The notes beneath the pieces are model-generated. The model was given only the letters and a program-made list of their open reading frames with translations, was not told where the DNA came from and ran no database searches. Source: Hydrotalea sandarakina (GTDB lineage: Bacteria; Bacteroidota; Bacteroidia; Chitinophagales; Chitinophagaceae). From it: a stretch of 64,000 nucleotides of DNA. A program made the position numbers and the translations under genes. Positions 1 to 8,389 of the stretch are shown in pieces. The stretch's first letter is position 1. Every line of letters starts with the position of its first letter. Where the stretch lies: contig NZ_QKZV01000008.1 of NCBI RefSeq assembly GCF_003254115.1, forward strand, positions 61,458 through 125,457. The letters run 5' to 3'.

Positions 1-2276
1 CCACCCGGTGTGGCATTGCTTACAGTTAAACTGCTGCCGGCGCATACTTGACCACCATTGGTGTTAATCGGTTGTACGGTTGGTAATGCATTTACGGTGA
101 TGGTAACTGACTGACTTGCTACCCCGCATTTATTTTGTATGGTATAAGTAATAGTAGTAGTGCCCGGCTGCAACAACTTAATAGTTCCATTTAAACTATC
201 AATCGTAGCAACATTGGTATTACTGCTTGTCCAGAATCCGCCTGTTGAAGTGGTAGAAACTGTTACAGTATTTCCTAAACATACAGAATTAGTTGAAGCA
301 TTTATAGGACTTACAATAGGTTTTGCCTGCACAACAATATTTCTACTTACTGTTTGTCCGCAACTATTCGTATAATTTAAAATTGCATTACCTGCTGCAA
401 CGGCGGTAACCAAACCTGATTGATTAATGGTTGCAACGTTGGTATTAGAAGATGACCAAGTACCTCCCGGTACAGGATTTACAAATGAAACAGTAGCACC
501 AACACATAGAGTGTCCGCACCGCCTGTAATAGGGGCGGTTGAACGAATATAGAGTACTGTTGTTGCTGTACAAGTAATATTATTAGCTGTGAACGCAATA
601 GTAACAGTATCAATTGAATTATTATCAAATTTTATTTGAGGATATGCACTAGTATTGGTTGTCCCTGCAACATAATTGGTATTACCTCCGGCAACTGTCC
701 ATAAATAGGTTCCTGAGTTGCTTCCATAAGCAGGAGCATTTGGCGCATCACTAAATTTTATGGTTCCATTATTACAGTCGGTAATGGCTGGAGGCAATTT
801 TACACTATTAACAGTAAAGTTTTTGTTTACGGTTACACTACATCCATACTGATTGGTAACTGTATAACTAATAGTTGTATTACCTGCAGCTATAGCTGTT
901 ACTTTTCCGGTATTATCAATTGTTGCTACACCGGTATTACTACTGCTCCATACACCACCGGGGGTACTATTACTGAGTTGTTCAGTTGTACCTGCACAAG
1001 CACCATTATTCCCGGTAATGGGATTTACAACCGGTAAAGGATTAACAGTTGCGTTGACTTGGGCTGTATTAGAACAACCATAATTATCTGTTAGTGTAAG
1101 TTGATAATTTCCTGATGCTGCAACTGTAGCATTTGCAATTGAGGGATTCGCAGAAGATGAAGTAAACCCATTTGCACCTGTCCAACTATAAGTATAATTT
1201 CCGGTAACGCCACCATTAACTGTAGAAGTTAAATTAAGTGTATTACCTGCACAAATTGGACCATTTGATTGTATCGTTACAGTAGGCAATGGATGTACCG
1301 AAAGCTGAATGGTATTAGAGGCCGTAATACAAGAAGCACTGGTTAAACTATTGGCATTAGGACCAACTAAAACACGATACAAACCATTATCTGATACTTG
1401 AACACTATTAATGGTAAAGGAAGCATTAGCTGTTGGCGCACCCACATTTTGCCAAGTTACTCCATTATCAGTACTTTTTTGCCATTGGTACGCAGGCGCA
1501 GTGAAAGGATTATTAACTAAGTTAGCTACAATATTAGCCTTGCTTCCTACACACACTGAATTAGCAGTTGTAATATTTGCAGTAACATTAGGTGTGCATG
1601 CCGTAAACAAAATATCATCCAAAGCCAAATCATTTCCACATTGTGCACCACCGCCATAATAATCTACCATTTCCAGCACTAATGAATTCATTCCTGATGG
1701 CAACGCAAATTGAAAACCATATTGATTCCAATTTAAGGGTCCGGCAGCTGGCGATAAGGGAAGATTAGGAGTAGTTACTTTTCCCAACAGGTTGCCATTT
1801 AAATCTTTAACCTTAAAAACTACTCTTGCATAAACCAATGTTTTGCCGCAAACTGACTGTGTATTAGGCGAATTAACATTAGCTAACCAAGCAGAAAAAT
1901 TAAAAATAGAGCCGTCACATAAATTTCTAACGGTGTCTCTAAAATATATAGAATCATTTCCACCTGCATTCACTAAAAACATGTTGCCATTAGGGTTGCC
2001 GGTATGGTCGCCCCCCTTGGCCCAATCACTCTTATTGGCATTTTGTACATAGGGCGTAACAATATAATTTCCATCAGTACCTACATTACCATAATTATAA
2101 TTGGTTGAACCGGGCGGTGCTTTTGAAGTTGCGGTAGAAGAAGCGGCAGTTCCAAAATCTTGTTTGAACACAGGCTGAAGTGCACTGCTGTTGCACAAAC
2201 CTTGCGCTTGCAATTGTTGGGTAAACCCGGCAATCGAGAATAACACCCATAGCAATATGCGAGTTGGGTTCTTCAT
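1..2276 (-). CDS. Large secreted Ig-like/BIG2 repeat surface protein, C-terminus beyond window
   Basis: An ATG at 2276 opens 758 codons that reach the window edge without a stop, so the C-terminus is missing. Residues 1-25 are a signal peptide (MKNPTRILLWVLFSIAG, then LQAQG). Residues about 30-230 form a beta-rich N-terminal domain (FKQDFGT, LVLEMVDYYGGG) of a kind found on Bacteroidota surface proteins. Residues about 235-310 look Ig-like (YQWQKSTDNG). Repeats of about 75 residues carry the BIG2 pattern PGGxWSSSNTxVATI..GxVTA..AG near residues 437, 602 and 678, and a further TPGG begins at the edge. It is probably exported to the outside of the cell. A T9SS sorting domain beyond the edge is inference. 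Confidence 0.85.
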   Translation of the reverse strand, partial: MKNPTRILLWVLFSIAGFTQQLQAQGLCNSSALQPVFKQDFGTAASSTATSKAPPGSTNYNYGNVGTDGNYIVTPYVQNANKSDWAKGGDHTGNPNGNMFLVNAGGNDSIYFRDTVRNLCDGSIFNFSAWLANVNSPNTQSVCGKTLVYARVVFKVKDLNGNLLGKVTTPNLPLSPAAGPLNWNQYGFQFALPSGMNSLVLEMVDYYGGGAQCGNDLALDDILFTACTPNVTANITTANSVCVGSKANIVANLVNNPFTAPAYQWQKSTDNGVTWQNVGAPTANASFTINSVQVSDNGLYRVLVGPNANSLTSASCITASNTIQLSVHPLPTVTIQSNGPICAGNTLNLTSTVNGGVTGNYTYSWTGANGFTSSSANPSIANATVAASGNYQLTLTDNYGCSNTAQVNATVNPLPVVNPITGNNGACAGTTEQLSNSTPGGVWSSSNTGVATIDNTGKVTAIAAGNTTISYTVTNQYGCSVTVNKNFTVNSVKLPPAITDCNNGTIKFSDAPNAPAYGSNSGTYLWTVAGGNTNYVAGTTNTSAYPQIKFDNNSIDTVTIAFTANNITCTATTVLYIRSTAPITGGADTLCVGATVSFVNPVPGGTWSSSNTNVATINQSGLVTAVAAGNAILNYTNSCGQTVSRNIVVQAKPIVSPINASTNSVCLGNTVTVSTTSTGGFWTSSNTNVATIDSLNGTIKLLQPGTTTITYTIQNKCGVASQSVTITVNALPTVQPINTNGGQVCAGSSLTVSNATPG

Positions 2277-2452
2277 AGAAAATTGGAATTGTGGCACTAA
2301 TTTACGAACTACTTTTAACGAAAGTTTATCAGTTCTATTTTTTAATAAAAGTGTATTTGTATGGCTACATGCTATGTAAATATTATACTACAAGCTCCAG
2401 TCTGCATTTTATTTTATTTATTTGCACAACCGGAAAATTTTAAATCTGCATC

Positions 2453-4804
2453 ATGTGGTATTCTTTAGGTAAGTTTATTATAAAAAACAGGGTTGTTTTA
2501 TTAGCGGCTTTGCTATTATTTATTGGTTTTATGAGTTGGCAGGCCAGCAAAGTGCAAATGAGTTATGATTTCACCAAAGCCATACCCACTAACAATAAAA
2601 AATACCAGGAATATGAATCTTTCCTAAAAACGTTTGGAAGCGATGCCGGCGTTATGGTTATTGGCATTCAGGATAGTGCTTTTTACACAACTAAGGTTTT
2701 CAATGCAGTTGCAGCTTTGGGAAAATCACTCAAAACCATTTCCGCAGTACAAAATGTATTAAGTATTCCGGATGCTTTTAATTTAGTAAAAGATAGTGCT
2801 ACAGAAGCGCTGGTTCCCCAAAAAATATTTCACTATCCCTACACCCAACAAGACAGTTTGAATGTTGCAGTTAATCAATTCAATAATTTACCTTTTTACC
2901 GAAATCTACTGTATAACCCCGATACGCATGCCTATTTAATGGCAGTTACATTAAACAATGATACCGTAAACAGCAAAGCACGTACCTTTTTAATGCAACG
3001 CATTCAGCAAAAAATTCAACAGTTCGAACAGCAATCCGGCATTCAAGCTCACATCAGTGGCTTACCCTATATTAGAACTGTAATGAGTAACCGCATTAAG
3101 CAGGAAATGAACTGGTTTATTTTCGGTTCATTTCTACTATCGGCCATTACTTTGTTTTTATTTTTTCGTTCAATAAGTACCACTATCATGAGTTTGTTGG
3201 TGGTGGGCTTTGGTGTGGTTAGTACTTTAGGAACCATGGTGCTGGTAGGCTATAAAATCACTTTACTTACTGCACTTATTCCTTCGTTGATAGTGGTAAT
3301 TGGAATACCCAATTGTATCTATTTTTTAAACAAATATCACTTGGCTTACCGCGATACGGGCAACAAAGAACAAGCGCTTACACAAATGATAGGCCGTATG
3401 GGCATTGTTACCCTGTTCTGCAATTTGGCCGCCGCCATCGGGTTTGCAGTTTTTGCCCTTACCAAAAGCCAGCTACTAAAAGAGTTTGGTGTTGTATCGG
3501 GTATTAACATCATGCTACTGTTTTTTATCTCACTTATTTTTATCCCAATTGTCTTAAGTTATTTACCTGAGCCTAAAGCAAGGCATATCCGTTATTTAGA
3601 CAATAAAATATTGGAAAAAATATTAGTAAACATTGAACGTTGGGCATTATATCATGCTAAATGGGTGTATGGTGTAACCATAGTAGTTACCATTATTGCT
3701 ATTGCAGGTATCTTTCGATTGAAAAGTGAAAGTTATATTGTGGATGACCTTCCCAAAAACGATAAAATTTATACCGACTTAAAATGGTTTGAAAACAATT
3801 TTAAAGGCATTATGCCCTTGGAGATTATTGTAGATACAAAAAAGAAAATGGGCTTGGTGCGCTCAACGCGGCCTTTGCAAAAAATAGATGAATTTTCGCA
3901 ATACATTGCACAAAATCCCAACACGGCAAAACCATTATCTATTGTACAAGGTTTAAAATTTGCTAAGCAGGCTTACTTTGATGGTGATAGTGCCAGCTAT
4001 ACCGTACCCTATGAAAGTGATATGATTTTTTTGGCACCTTATTTACGTGCAAAGGCAGATACTTCTAATAAATCGGGCTTTAGTAAACTAATGAATAGTT
4101 TTATGGATGCCGATAAAGAAAAAGCTCGTATTAGCGTGAATATGAAAGATGTAGGTAGCACTGAATTGCAAAAACTCATTCATCAGTTTCAACAAAAAGC
4201 AGATAAAATTTTCGATACAGCCGATTATAAAATTACTTTTACCGGAAGCAGTGTTACCTTTTTAGAAGGTTCCAGCTTTATTATTCATGGTTTAAAAGAC
4301 AGTATTTTTTGGGCATTTTTATTAATTGCGCTTGCCATGTTTTTACTTTTTAAATCAATGCGCATTTTAATTTGCTCTTTAATTCCTAACCTTATTCCAT
4401 TGGTTATTACTGCAGGATTAATGGGGTGGTTGAATATTCCTTTAAAACCCTCAACCGTATTGGTATTCAGCGTTGCACTGGGCATTGTAATTGATGTTAC
4501 CATTCGTTTTCTGGTTAATTACAAGCAAGAACTGCCTCACTATAATGGCCAGGTTAAGCAAACTATTGTTCAAACCATTCGCTATACCGGTGTAAGTATT
4601 ATTTATACCTCATTGGTGCTGATTGCCGGATTTGTTATTTTTTGTTTTAGCAACTTTGGCGGCACACAAGTTTTGGGTTGGTTAACTTCATTTACCTTGG
4701 TAATGGGTACCTTAACTAATCTTATTTTATTGCCGGTACTATTAATTAGCGTGGCTAAAAAAAGCCAAAAGAAAAATGAAGCAACACTGAGCTCAATAAA
4801 ATAG
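2453..4804 (+). CDS. RND superfamily exporter of the MMPL/HAE3 type
   Basis: The 783-residue inner-membrane protein has the duplicated RND layout: a first membrane helix at about 13-31, a soluble loop to about 215, a helix bundle at 220-375, another helix near 400, a second loop at 420-610 and a final bundle from 615. An Asp near residue 681 in a GIVIDVTIRF stretch lies where the proton-relay helix of RND proteins is expected; the matching helix of the first half reads GIPNCIYFLNKY and lacks the Asp. Related proteins export lipids or hopanoids using the proton gradient, but the substrate here is unknown. It stands alone, so no partner subunit is suggested. A 7-bp hairpin (4855-4875) follows without a T-run. 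Confidence 0.88.
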   Translation: MWYSLGKFIIKNRVVLLAALLLFIGFMSWQASKVQMSYDFTKAIPTNNKKYQEYESFLKTFGSDAGVMVIGIQDSAFYTTKVFNAVAALGKSLKTISAVQNVLSIPDAFNLVKDSATEALVPQKIFHYPYTQQDSLNVAVNQFNNLPFYRNLLYNPDTHAYLMAVTLNNDTVNSKARTFLMQRIQQKIQQFEQQSGIQAHISGLPYIRTVMSNRIKQEMNWFIFGSFLLSAITLFLFFRSISTTIMSLLVVGFGVVSTLGTMVLVGYKITLLTALIPSLIVVIGIPNCIYFLNKYHLAYRDTGNKEQALTQMIGRMGIVTLFCNLAAAIGFAVFALTKSQLLKEFGVVSGINIMLLFFISLIFIPIVLSYLPEPKARHIRYLDNKILEKILVNIERWALYHAKWVYGVTIVVTIIAIAGIFRLKSESYIVDDLPKNDKIYTDLKWFENNFKGIMPLEIIVDTKKKMGLVRSTRPLQKIDEFSQYIAQNPNTAKPLSIVQGLKFAKQAYFDGDSASYTVPYESDMIFLAPYLRAKADTSNKSGFSKLMNSFMDADKEKARISVNMKDVGSTELQKLIHQFQQKADKIFDTADYKITFTGSSVTFLEGSSFIIHGLKDSIFWAFLLIALAMFLLFKSMRILICSLIPNLIPLVITAGLMGWLNIPLKPSTVLVFSVALGIVIDVTIRFLVNYKQELPHYNGQVKQTIVQTIRYTGVSIIYTSLVLIAGFVIFCFSNFGGTQVLGWLTSFTLVMGTLTNLILLPVLLISVAKKSQKKNEATLSSIK

Positions 4805-4906
4805 ACAATAACACTATCCAAACTTCCTACTTTCACACATCTTGCAATTGGTTGCATTGCTATTTCGCAGCAATGTGACAATGATCACAAAAAGTCAAAA
4901 AATATT

Positions 4907-4924
4907 CATCGTAAATTTGCGATG
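4907..4924 (+). promoter_or_regulatory. Near-perfect 18-bp palindrome overlapping the arsR -7 box (probable ArsR operator)
   Basis: The site reads CATCG-TAAATTTG-CGATG and is symmetric except for one T/G pair. Inside it, 4912-4919 (TAAATTTG) matches the Bacteroidota -7 consensus TAnnTTTG, so a bound repressor would cover the promoter. The half-sites ATCGT/GCGAT recur at 5263-5278. No convincing -33 TTG is seen. ArsR-family repressors usually bind such operators at their own promoter; that this ArsR binds here is inference. Confidence 0.65.
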
Positions 4925-4939
4925 AACTATTTAATACAT

Positions 4940-5245
4940 ATGCAAAGAACAGCCGCCCCTATTGATTATTCTATTCAGGAAGAAAAAATTGCCCGGTATG
5001 CCAAGGCCCTAGCGCATCCTATTAGAATAAGAATTTTAAAGTTTCTCGATCAACAAGCTTGCTGCTTTACGGGAGAGTTTACAGAAGAAATTCCTTTAGC
5101 GCAATCAACCATATCGCAACATTTGAAAGAATTAAAAGATGCCGGTTTAATTCAAGGAAATGTAATGCCCCCTCGTATAAAATATTGCATAAATAAAGAA
5201 GCTTGGATGGAAGCAAAACAATATTTCACAAACTTTTTCTCATAA
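4940..5245 (+). CDS. ArsR/SmtB-family metalloid- or metal-responsive repressor
   Basis: This small winged-helix repressor has the typical ArsR motifs: AHPIRIRILKFL (helix 1), a Cys pair in QQACCFTGEF where metal ligands often sit, and the recognition helix AQSTISQHLKELKDAGLIQG. Members dissociate from DNA on binding As(III), Sb(III) or metals. An in-frame ATG at 4922 would give 107 residues, but it overlaps the -7 box and would lie upstream of the expected transcription start, so ATG 4940 (101 residues) is preferred. It heads a run with a CxxC mini-thioredoxin, a rhodanese and an ArsP-type permease, which suggests control of arsenic or thiol detoxification. The real inducer is not known. Confidence 0.88.
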   Translation: MQRTAAPIDYSIQEEKIARYAKALAHPIRIRILKFLDQQACCFTGEFTEEIPLAQSTISQHLKELKDAGLIQGNVMPPRIKYCINKEAWMEAKQYFTNFFS

Positions 5246-5262
5246 TTTTTTTATTCAAACCA

Positions 5263-5278
5263 ATCGTAAAAAAACGAT
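5263..5278 (+). promoter_or_regulatory. Second ArsR-type palindrome between arsR and the thioredoxin gene
   Basis: The sequence ATCGT-AAAAAA-ACGAT is a palindrome with perfect 5-bp arms, the same spacing as the site over the arsR promoter and nearly the same arms. It ends 14 bp before the thioredoxin start codon. It could be a second operator at a weak internal promoter or a roadblock within the operon. No clear -7 box accompanies it. Confidence 0.55.
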
Positions 5279-5292
5279 AAAACAAACAGTAT

Positions 5293-5532
5293 ATGAAAAC
5301 AAACATCAAAGTTTTAGGCCCCGGATGCCCAAAGTGTAAAACCACTTATAACAATGTTTTAGAAGCAATAAAACAAACCGGTATTGATGCCGAAGTGCAA
5401 AAAATAGAAGACATAGAAACCATGATGCAATACAATGTATTAACAACACCTGTATTAATGATTAATGAAGTGACAGTTGTAAAAGGTCGCGTTGCCGACA
5501 TAAATGAAATTAAACAATTACTAATGCAATAA
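5293..5532 (+). CDS. Small thioredoxin-like redox protein (CPKC active site)
   Basis: The 79-residue protein is a minimal thioredoxin fold with the active-site motif GCPKCKTTY (Cys12, Cys15) near its N-terminus and a cis-Pro segment, VLTTPVLMI, in the middle. It resembles the archaeal MTH895-type small thioredoxins, which are often encoded beside ArsR and DUF318/ArsP permease genes in Bacteroidota. It probably acts in the cytoplasm as a dithiol reductant or metalloid-binding carrier. It lies 6 bp before the rhodanese gene and is likely co-transcribed with it. Substrate assignment is inference; the fold is clear. Confidence 0.85.
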   Translation: MKTNIKVLGPGCPKCKTTYNNVLEAIKQTGIDAEVQKIEDIETMMQYNVLTTPVLMINEVTVVKGRVADINEIKQLLMQ

Positions 5533-5538
5533 CTGAAA

Positions 5539-5994
5539 ATGGAAACACAAAATTTAGTAAAAGAAATTTGCCCAACTACCACACAAAAATGGGTAAAAGA
5601 GGGTGCTTTATTAGTAGATGTCAGAGAAAAGGAAGAAGTTGACTTATTAGCTTTTGATGTACCCAATATTGTCAACATTCCTTTATCGGAATTTGAAGAT
5701 CGCTTTCAGGAATTACCGAAAAACCAAGAAATGGTGATGGTATGCAAAAGTGGAGGGCGCAGTTTACGTGCAGCCGGCTTTCTAATTAACCATGGATAAA
5801 ATCCTAATCTGGTGGTAAACATGCAACACGGCATTGTACGTTGGGTACAAAAGGGATTTCCGGTAAAAGGGAACACTGCAAGCATAATCAATAATGAACA
5901 AGCAACTGGCTGTTGCGATATTATAATTGACGTTACTCAAGGTGATAGCGGATGTTGTAATAACAATAACAGCACAAACAACAATTGTTGCTAA
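5539..5994 (+). pseudogene. Rhodanese-like protein interrupted by an in-frame TAA, with a Cys-pair tail
   Basis: Codons 1-86 encode a rhodanese domain with LLVDVREKEE and the active-site loop CKSGGRS (Cys69). A TAA at 5797-5799 stops translation just after LINHG. The same frame continues at once with NPNLVVNMQHGIVRWVQKGF, the normal last strand and helix of this family, so one base change (most simply TAT or TAC to TAA, a Tyr codon) has split the gene. The downstream part ends in a tail with three Cys pairs (CCD, GCC, NCC). The shortened 86-residue product keeps the catalytic Cys but lacks the C-terminal third of the fold. Pseudogene, readthrough and sequencing error are all possible. Confidence 0.8.
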
Positions 5995-6014
5995 AATTTA
6001 TAAATAAGCATTTT

Positions 6015-6989
6015 ATGTTTGATTGGCTACAGAATTTCGCAGACTGGCTAATTTATACTGTGTTTGCAATTCCGGCAAACAGCCGCTTAGGTGAATCATT
6101 GAATTTTTTTGTTTTTGATACATTGAAAATTTTCATTTTACTTTTTATCATTACCACCATTATGGGTATAGTTAATGCCTATTTTCCGGTTGAAAAAATT
6201 CGTAATTACTTAAGTAGAAATAAACTTTATGGGTTGGAATATATTTTTGCTTCAAGCTTTGGAGTAATTACACCCTTTTGTTCCTGTTCCTCGGTTCCAC
6301 TATTCATTGGCTTTGTAAAAGGTGGCATTCCTTTAGGAATAACATTCACCTATTTAATTACTGCACCATTAGTAAATGAAGTAGCCATTGCCATTTTTGC
6401 CGGAGCTTTTGGCTTTAAAGTAACTGCACTATATGTAATCACAGGAATTGTTCTGGGTATAATAGGCGGATTTACTTTAGGAAAATTAAAATTAGAAAAA
6501 CATTTAACACCCTGGGTTCAAAATATTATTGCAAATGCACACACTGAGGAGGTTTTAGAAGTAGAACATATTTCATTGAAGAAAAGATTTCCCGGCATAC
6601 TAAAAGAAGCTTTAAACATTGTAAAAAATGTATCCATTTATATCATTATAGGCATTGGAATAGGTGGGGCTATGCATGGCTTTTTACCTACCGGTTTTTT
6701 TGAACATTATATTAATAAAGGCCAATGGTATGCAGTACCTTTAGCTGTAATAATGGGTGTTCCCATGTACAGTAATGCCGCCGGCGTAATTCCGGTTATA
6801 CAAGTATTGGTTGCAAAGGGCATACCGTTAGGAACAGCCATTGCATTTATGATGGGTGTTATTGGACTATCATTGCCCGAAGCTATGTTATTGAAAAAAG
6901 TAATGAACTGGAAATTAATTGCGATTTACTTTGGCACCATTGCATTTTTCATGATTCTATCAGGATACTTGTTTAATATTATCTTATAA
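6015..6989 (+). CDS. ArsP/YraQ-type permease (DUF318)
   Basis: The 324-residue polytopic inner-membrane protein has two related halves. Its hallmark is TPFCSCSSVPLFIGF at residues 86-100, with Cys89 and Cys91 in a membrane helix, mirrored by GVPMYSNAAGVIPVIQ in the second half. This is the permease family that includes ArsP, an exporter of trivalent organoarsenicals. ATG 6015 is chosen because an upstream in-frame TTG (5985) overlaps the rhodanese end and the added residues are poor. It lies 20 bp after the rhodanese frame, in the arsR run. Arsenical export is plausible from context; the substrate is not proven. Confidence 0.85.
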   Translation: MFDWLQNFADWLIYTVFAIPANSRLGESLNFFVFDTLKIFILLFIITTIMGIVNAYFPVEKIRNYLSRNKLYGLEYIFASSFGVITPFCSCSSVPLFIGFVKGGIPLGITFTYLITAPLVNEVAIAIFAGAFGFKVTALYVITGIVLGIIGGFTLGKLKLEKHLTPWVQNIIANAHTEEVLEVEHISLKKRFPGILKEALNIVKNVSIYIIIGIGIGGAMHGFLPTGFFEHYINKGQWYAVPLAVIMGVPMYSNAAGVIPVIQVLVAKGIPLGTAIAFMMGVIGLSLPEAMLLKKVMNWKLIAIYFGTIAFFMILSGYLFNIIL

Positions 6990-6999
6990 ATCTAAAGTT

Positions 7000-7449
7000 A
7001 TGACTACAACTGAAACTTTGTTAACAACCTGGTTAGAAGCGAGAACAAGATTCACGAATTTATTATTGAAAATTGACGAAACAACACTTTCAAAAAAACT
7101 GATAGGCACGCAAAACAGTGTAGGATTCTTAATAAGGCATATTGCAGAAGTAGAATTATTGTTTGCCAAAAATGTATTTGGTGCAACAAACATTAATGTT
7201 CATGCAAAAACAATCATTGCACAACACGATACCGGTGAATGGACGAATTTAAGTGCATTAATCCAATTTCAGGAAGAAGCATTCAACGGGTTAAAATCAG
7301 TCATTGAACAACAACCTGATACAGCCTGGGAAGAATCAATTACAACAAAAGAATTTGGCACCAAAACCAAAGCAGAGGCATTGGGCAGAATAATATCTCA
7401 TACCGCCTATCATGCCGGACAACTTGCCATTATTTTAAAATACGCTTAG
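7000..7449 (+). CDS. DinB-family four-helix metal-binding protein
   Basis: At 149 residues this matches the DinB/YfiT four-helix bundle, with three spaced His ligands: one in FLIRHIAEVE (helix 2) and two in ISHTAYHAGQ (helix 4). Bacterial members often act as thiol-dependent S-transferases or damage-induced proteins and bind Zn or Ni. This is unrelated to DNA polymerase IV, also called DinB, at 54.4 kb. It starts 10 bp after the ArsP-like permease, so it probably belongs to the same transcript. A thiol-transfer role in detoxification would fit the context, but that is inference. Confidence 0.8.
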   Translation: MTTTETLLTTWLEARTRFTNLLLKIDETTLSKKLIGTQNSVGFLIRHIAEVELLFAKNVFGATNINVHAKTIIAQHDTGEWTNLSALIQFQEEAFNGLKSVIEQQPDTAWEESITTKEFGTKTKAEALGRIISHTAYHAGQLAIILKYA

Positions 7450-7464
7450 TAAGAAGTGTTATAT

Positions 7465-7480
7465 AATGACATTGGTCATT
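7465..7480. promoter_or_regulatory. Palindrome AATGAC-N4-GTCATT upstream of the SDR gene
   Basis: Perfect 6-bp arms with a 4-bp centre (ATTG) lie 45 bp before the SDR start and 15 bp after the preceding stop. Arms of this kind are common TetR-family operators, but no TetR gene is in the window. It could be an operator at an internal promoter. Confidence 0.4.
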
Positions 7481-7525
7481 TTTGAATTGTTACCAACATT
7501 TTAATTTCACTTAAAATTGAAAACA

Positions 7526-8272
7526 ATGACCATGAATAATAAAGTTGCCGTTGTTACCGGTGCAGCATCCGGTATTGGCAAAGCCACCGCAGAATTACTT
7601 GCTAAACAAGGGGCAAAAGTAGTAATATCCGATATTCAGGAAGTTGAAGGTAAAGCCTTGGCAGATTCTATAAACAGCAACGGTGGCAAGGCCCTATTTA
7701 TTAAAGCAGATGTTGGAAATGCTTCCGAAATGGAAGCATTAATAATTGAAACAGTAAAAAACTTTGGTGCTTTACATATTGCAGTGAATAATGCAGGTAT
7801 TGGTGGTGAAAGTAATGCAGTAGCAGACATGAGTATTGAAGGATGGCTGAAAGTAATTAACATTAATTTAAACAGCATTTTCTTTGGCATGAAATACCAA
7901 ATTCAAGCCATGCTAAATACCGGTGGAGGAAGTATTGTAAATATTTCTTCCATACTTGGCTCTGTGGGTTTTGCAAATGCAGCAGCCTACACAGCTGCAA
8001 AACATGGCATAATAGGCTTAACACAAACCGCCGCTTTGGAATATGCCGCAAAAAATATTCGTATCAATGCAGTTGGCCCAGGCTTTATTGATACACCTTT
8101 ATTAAATGGCCTTGATGCCTCGTTAAAACAACAAATTATAGCATTACACCCTATTGGCCGATTAGGTAAAAGCGAAGAAGTGGCCGCTTTAATTGAATGG
8201 CTGGCCAGTGATGCGGCTTCTTTTGTTACCGGCAGTTATTATGCCATTGATGGAGGTTATTTAGCAAGATAA
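7526..8272 (+). CDS. Short-chain dehydrogenase/reductase (classical SDR)
   Basis: The roughly 249-residue protein has all classical SDR marks: the cofactor motif TGAASGIG near residue 15, NNAG near 90, a Ser in NISSILG and the catalytic pair YTAAKHG (Tyr and Lys), followed by PGFIDTPL. Such enzymes use NAD(P)H to interconvert alcohols and carbonyls in the cytoplasm; the ending SFVTGSYYAIDGGY is typical of the glucose dehydrogenase/FabG-like branch. ATG 7526 and ATG 7532 are both possible; an upstream TTG at 7517 is less likely. A palindrome at 7465-7480 suggests its own control, separate from the permease operon. Substrate unknown. Confidence 0.9.
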   Translation: MTMNNKVAVVTGAASGIGKATAELLAKQGAKVVISDIQEVEGKALADSINSNGGKALFIKADVGNASEMEALIIETVKNFGALHIAVNNAGIGGESNAVADMSIEGWLKVININLNSIFFGMKYQIQAMLNTGGGSIVNISSILGSVGFANAAAYTAAKHGIIGLTQTAALEYAAKNIRINAVGPGFIDTPLLNGLDASLKQQIIALHPIGRLGKSEEVAALIEWLASDAASFVTGSYYAIDGGYLAR

Positions 8273-8389
8273 ATACTTGCAAAAATTAAAACGAAACGCT
8301 GTTGCATAAATAAAATAATTTTAACATACAAAATAAATTACGAAATTTATGCTACGGTACTATTTGCCGGTTTTGCTAAAAAAAGTTAC

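Noticed and set aside
5812-5994. Separate small gene with GTG start and Cys-rich end
   Set aside because: It continues the rhodanese frame across one stop codon and matches the missing end of that domain.
7000-7449. DNA polymerase IV because of the name DinB
   Set aside because: Different protein family; the polymerase gene is at 54414-55562.
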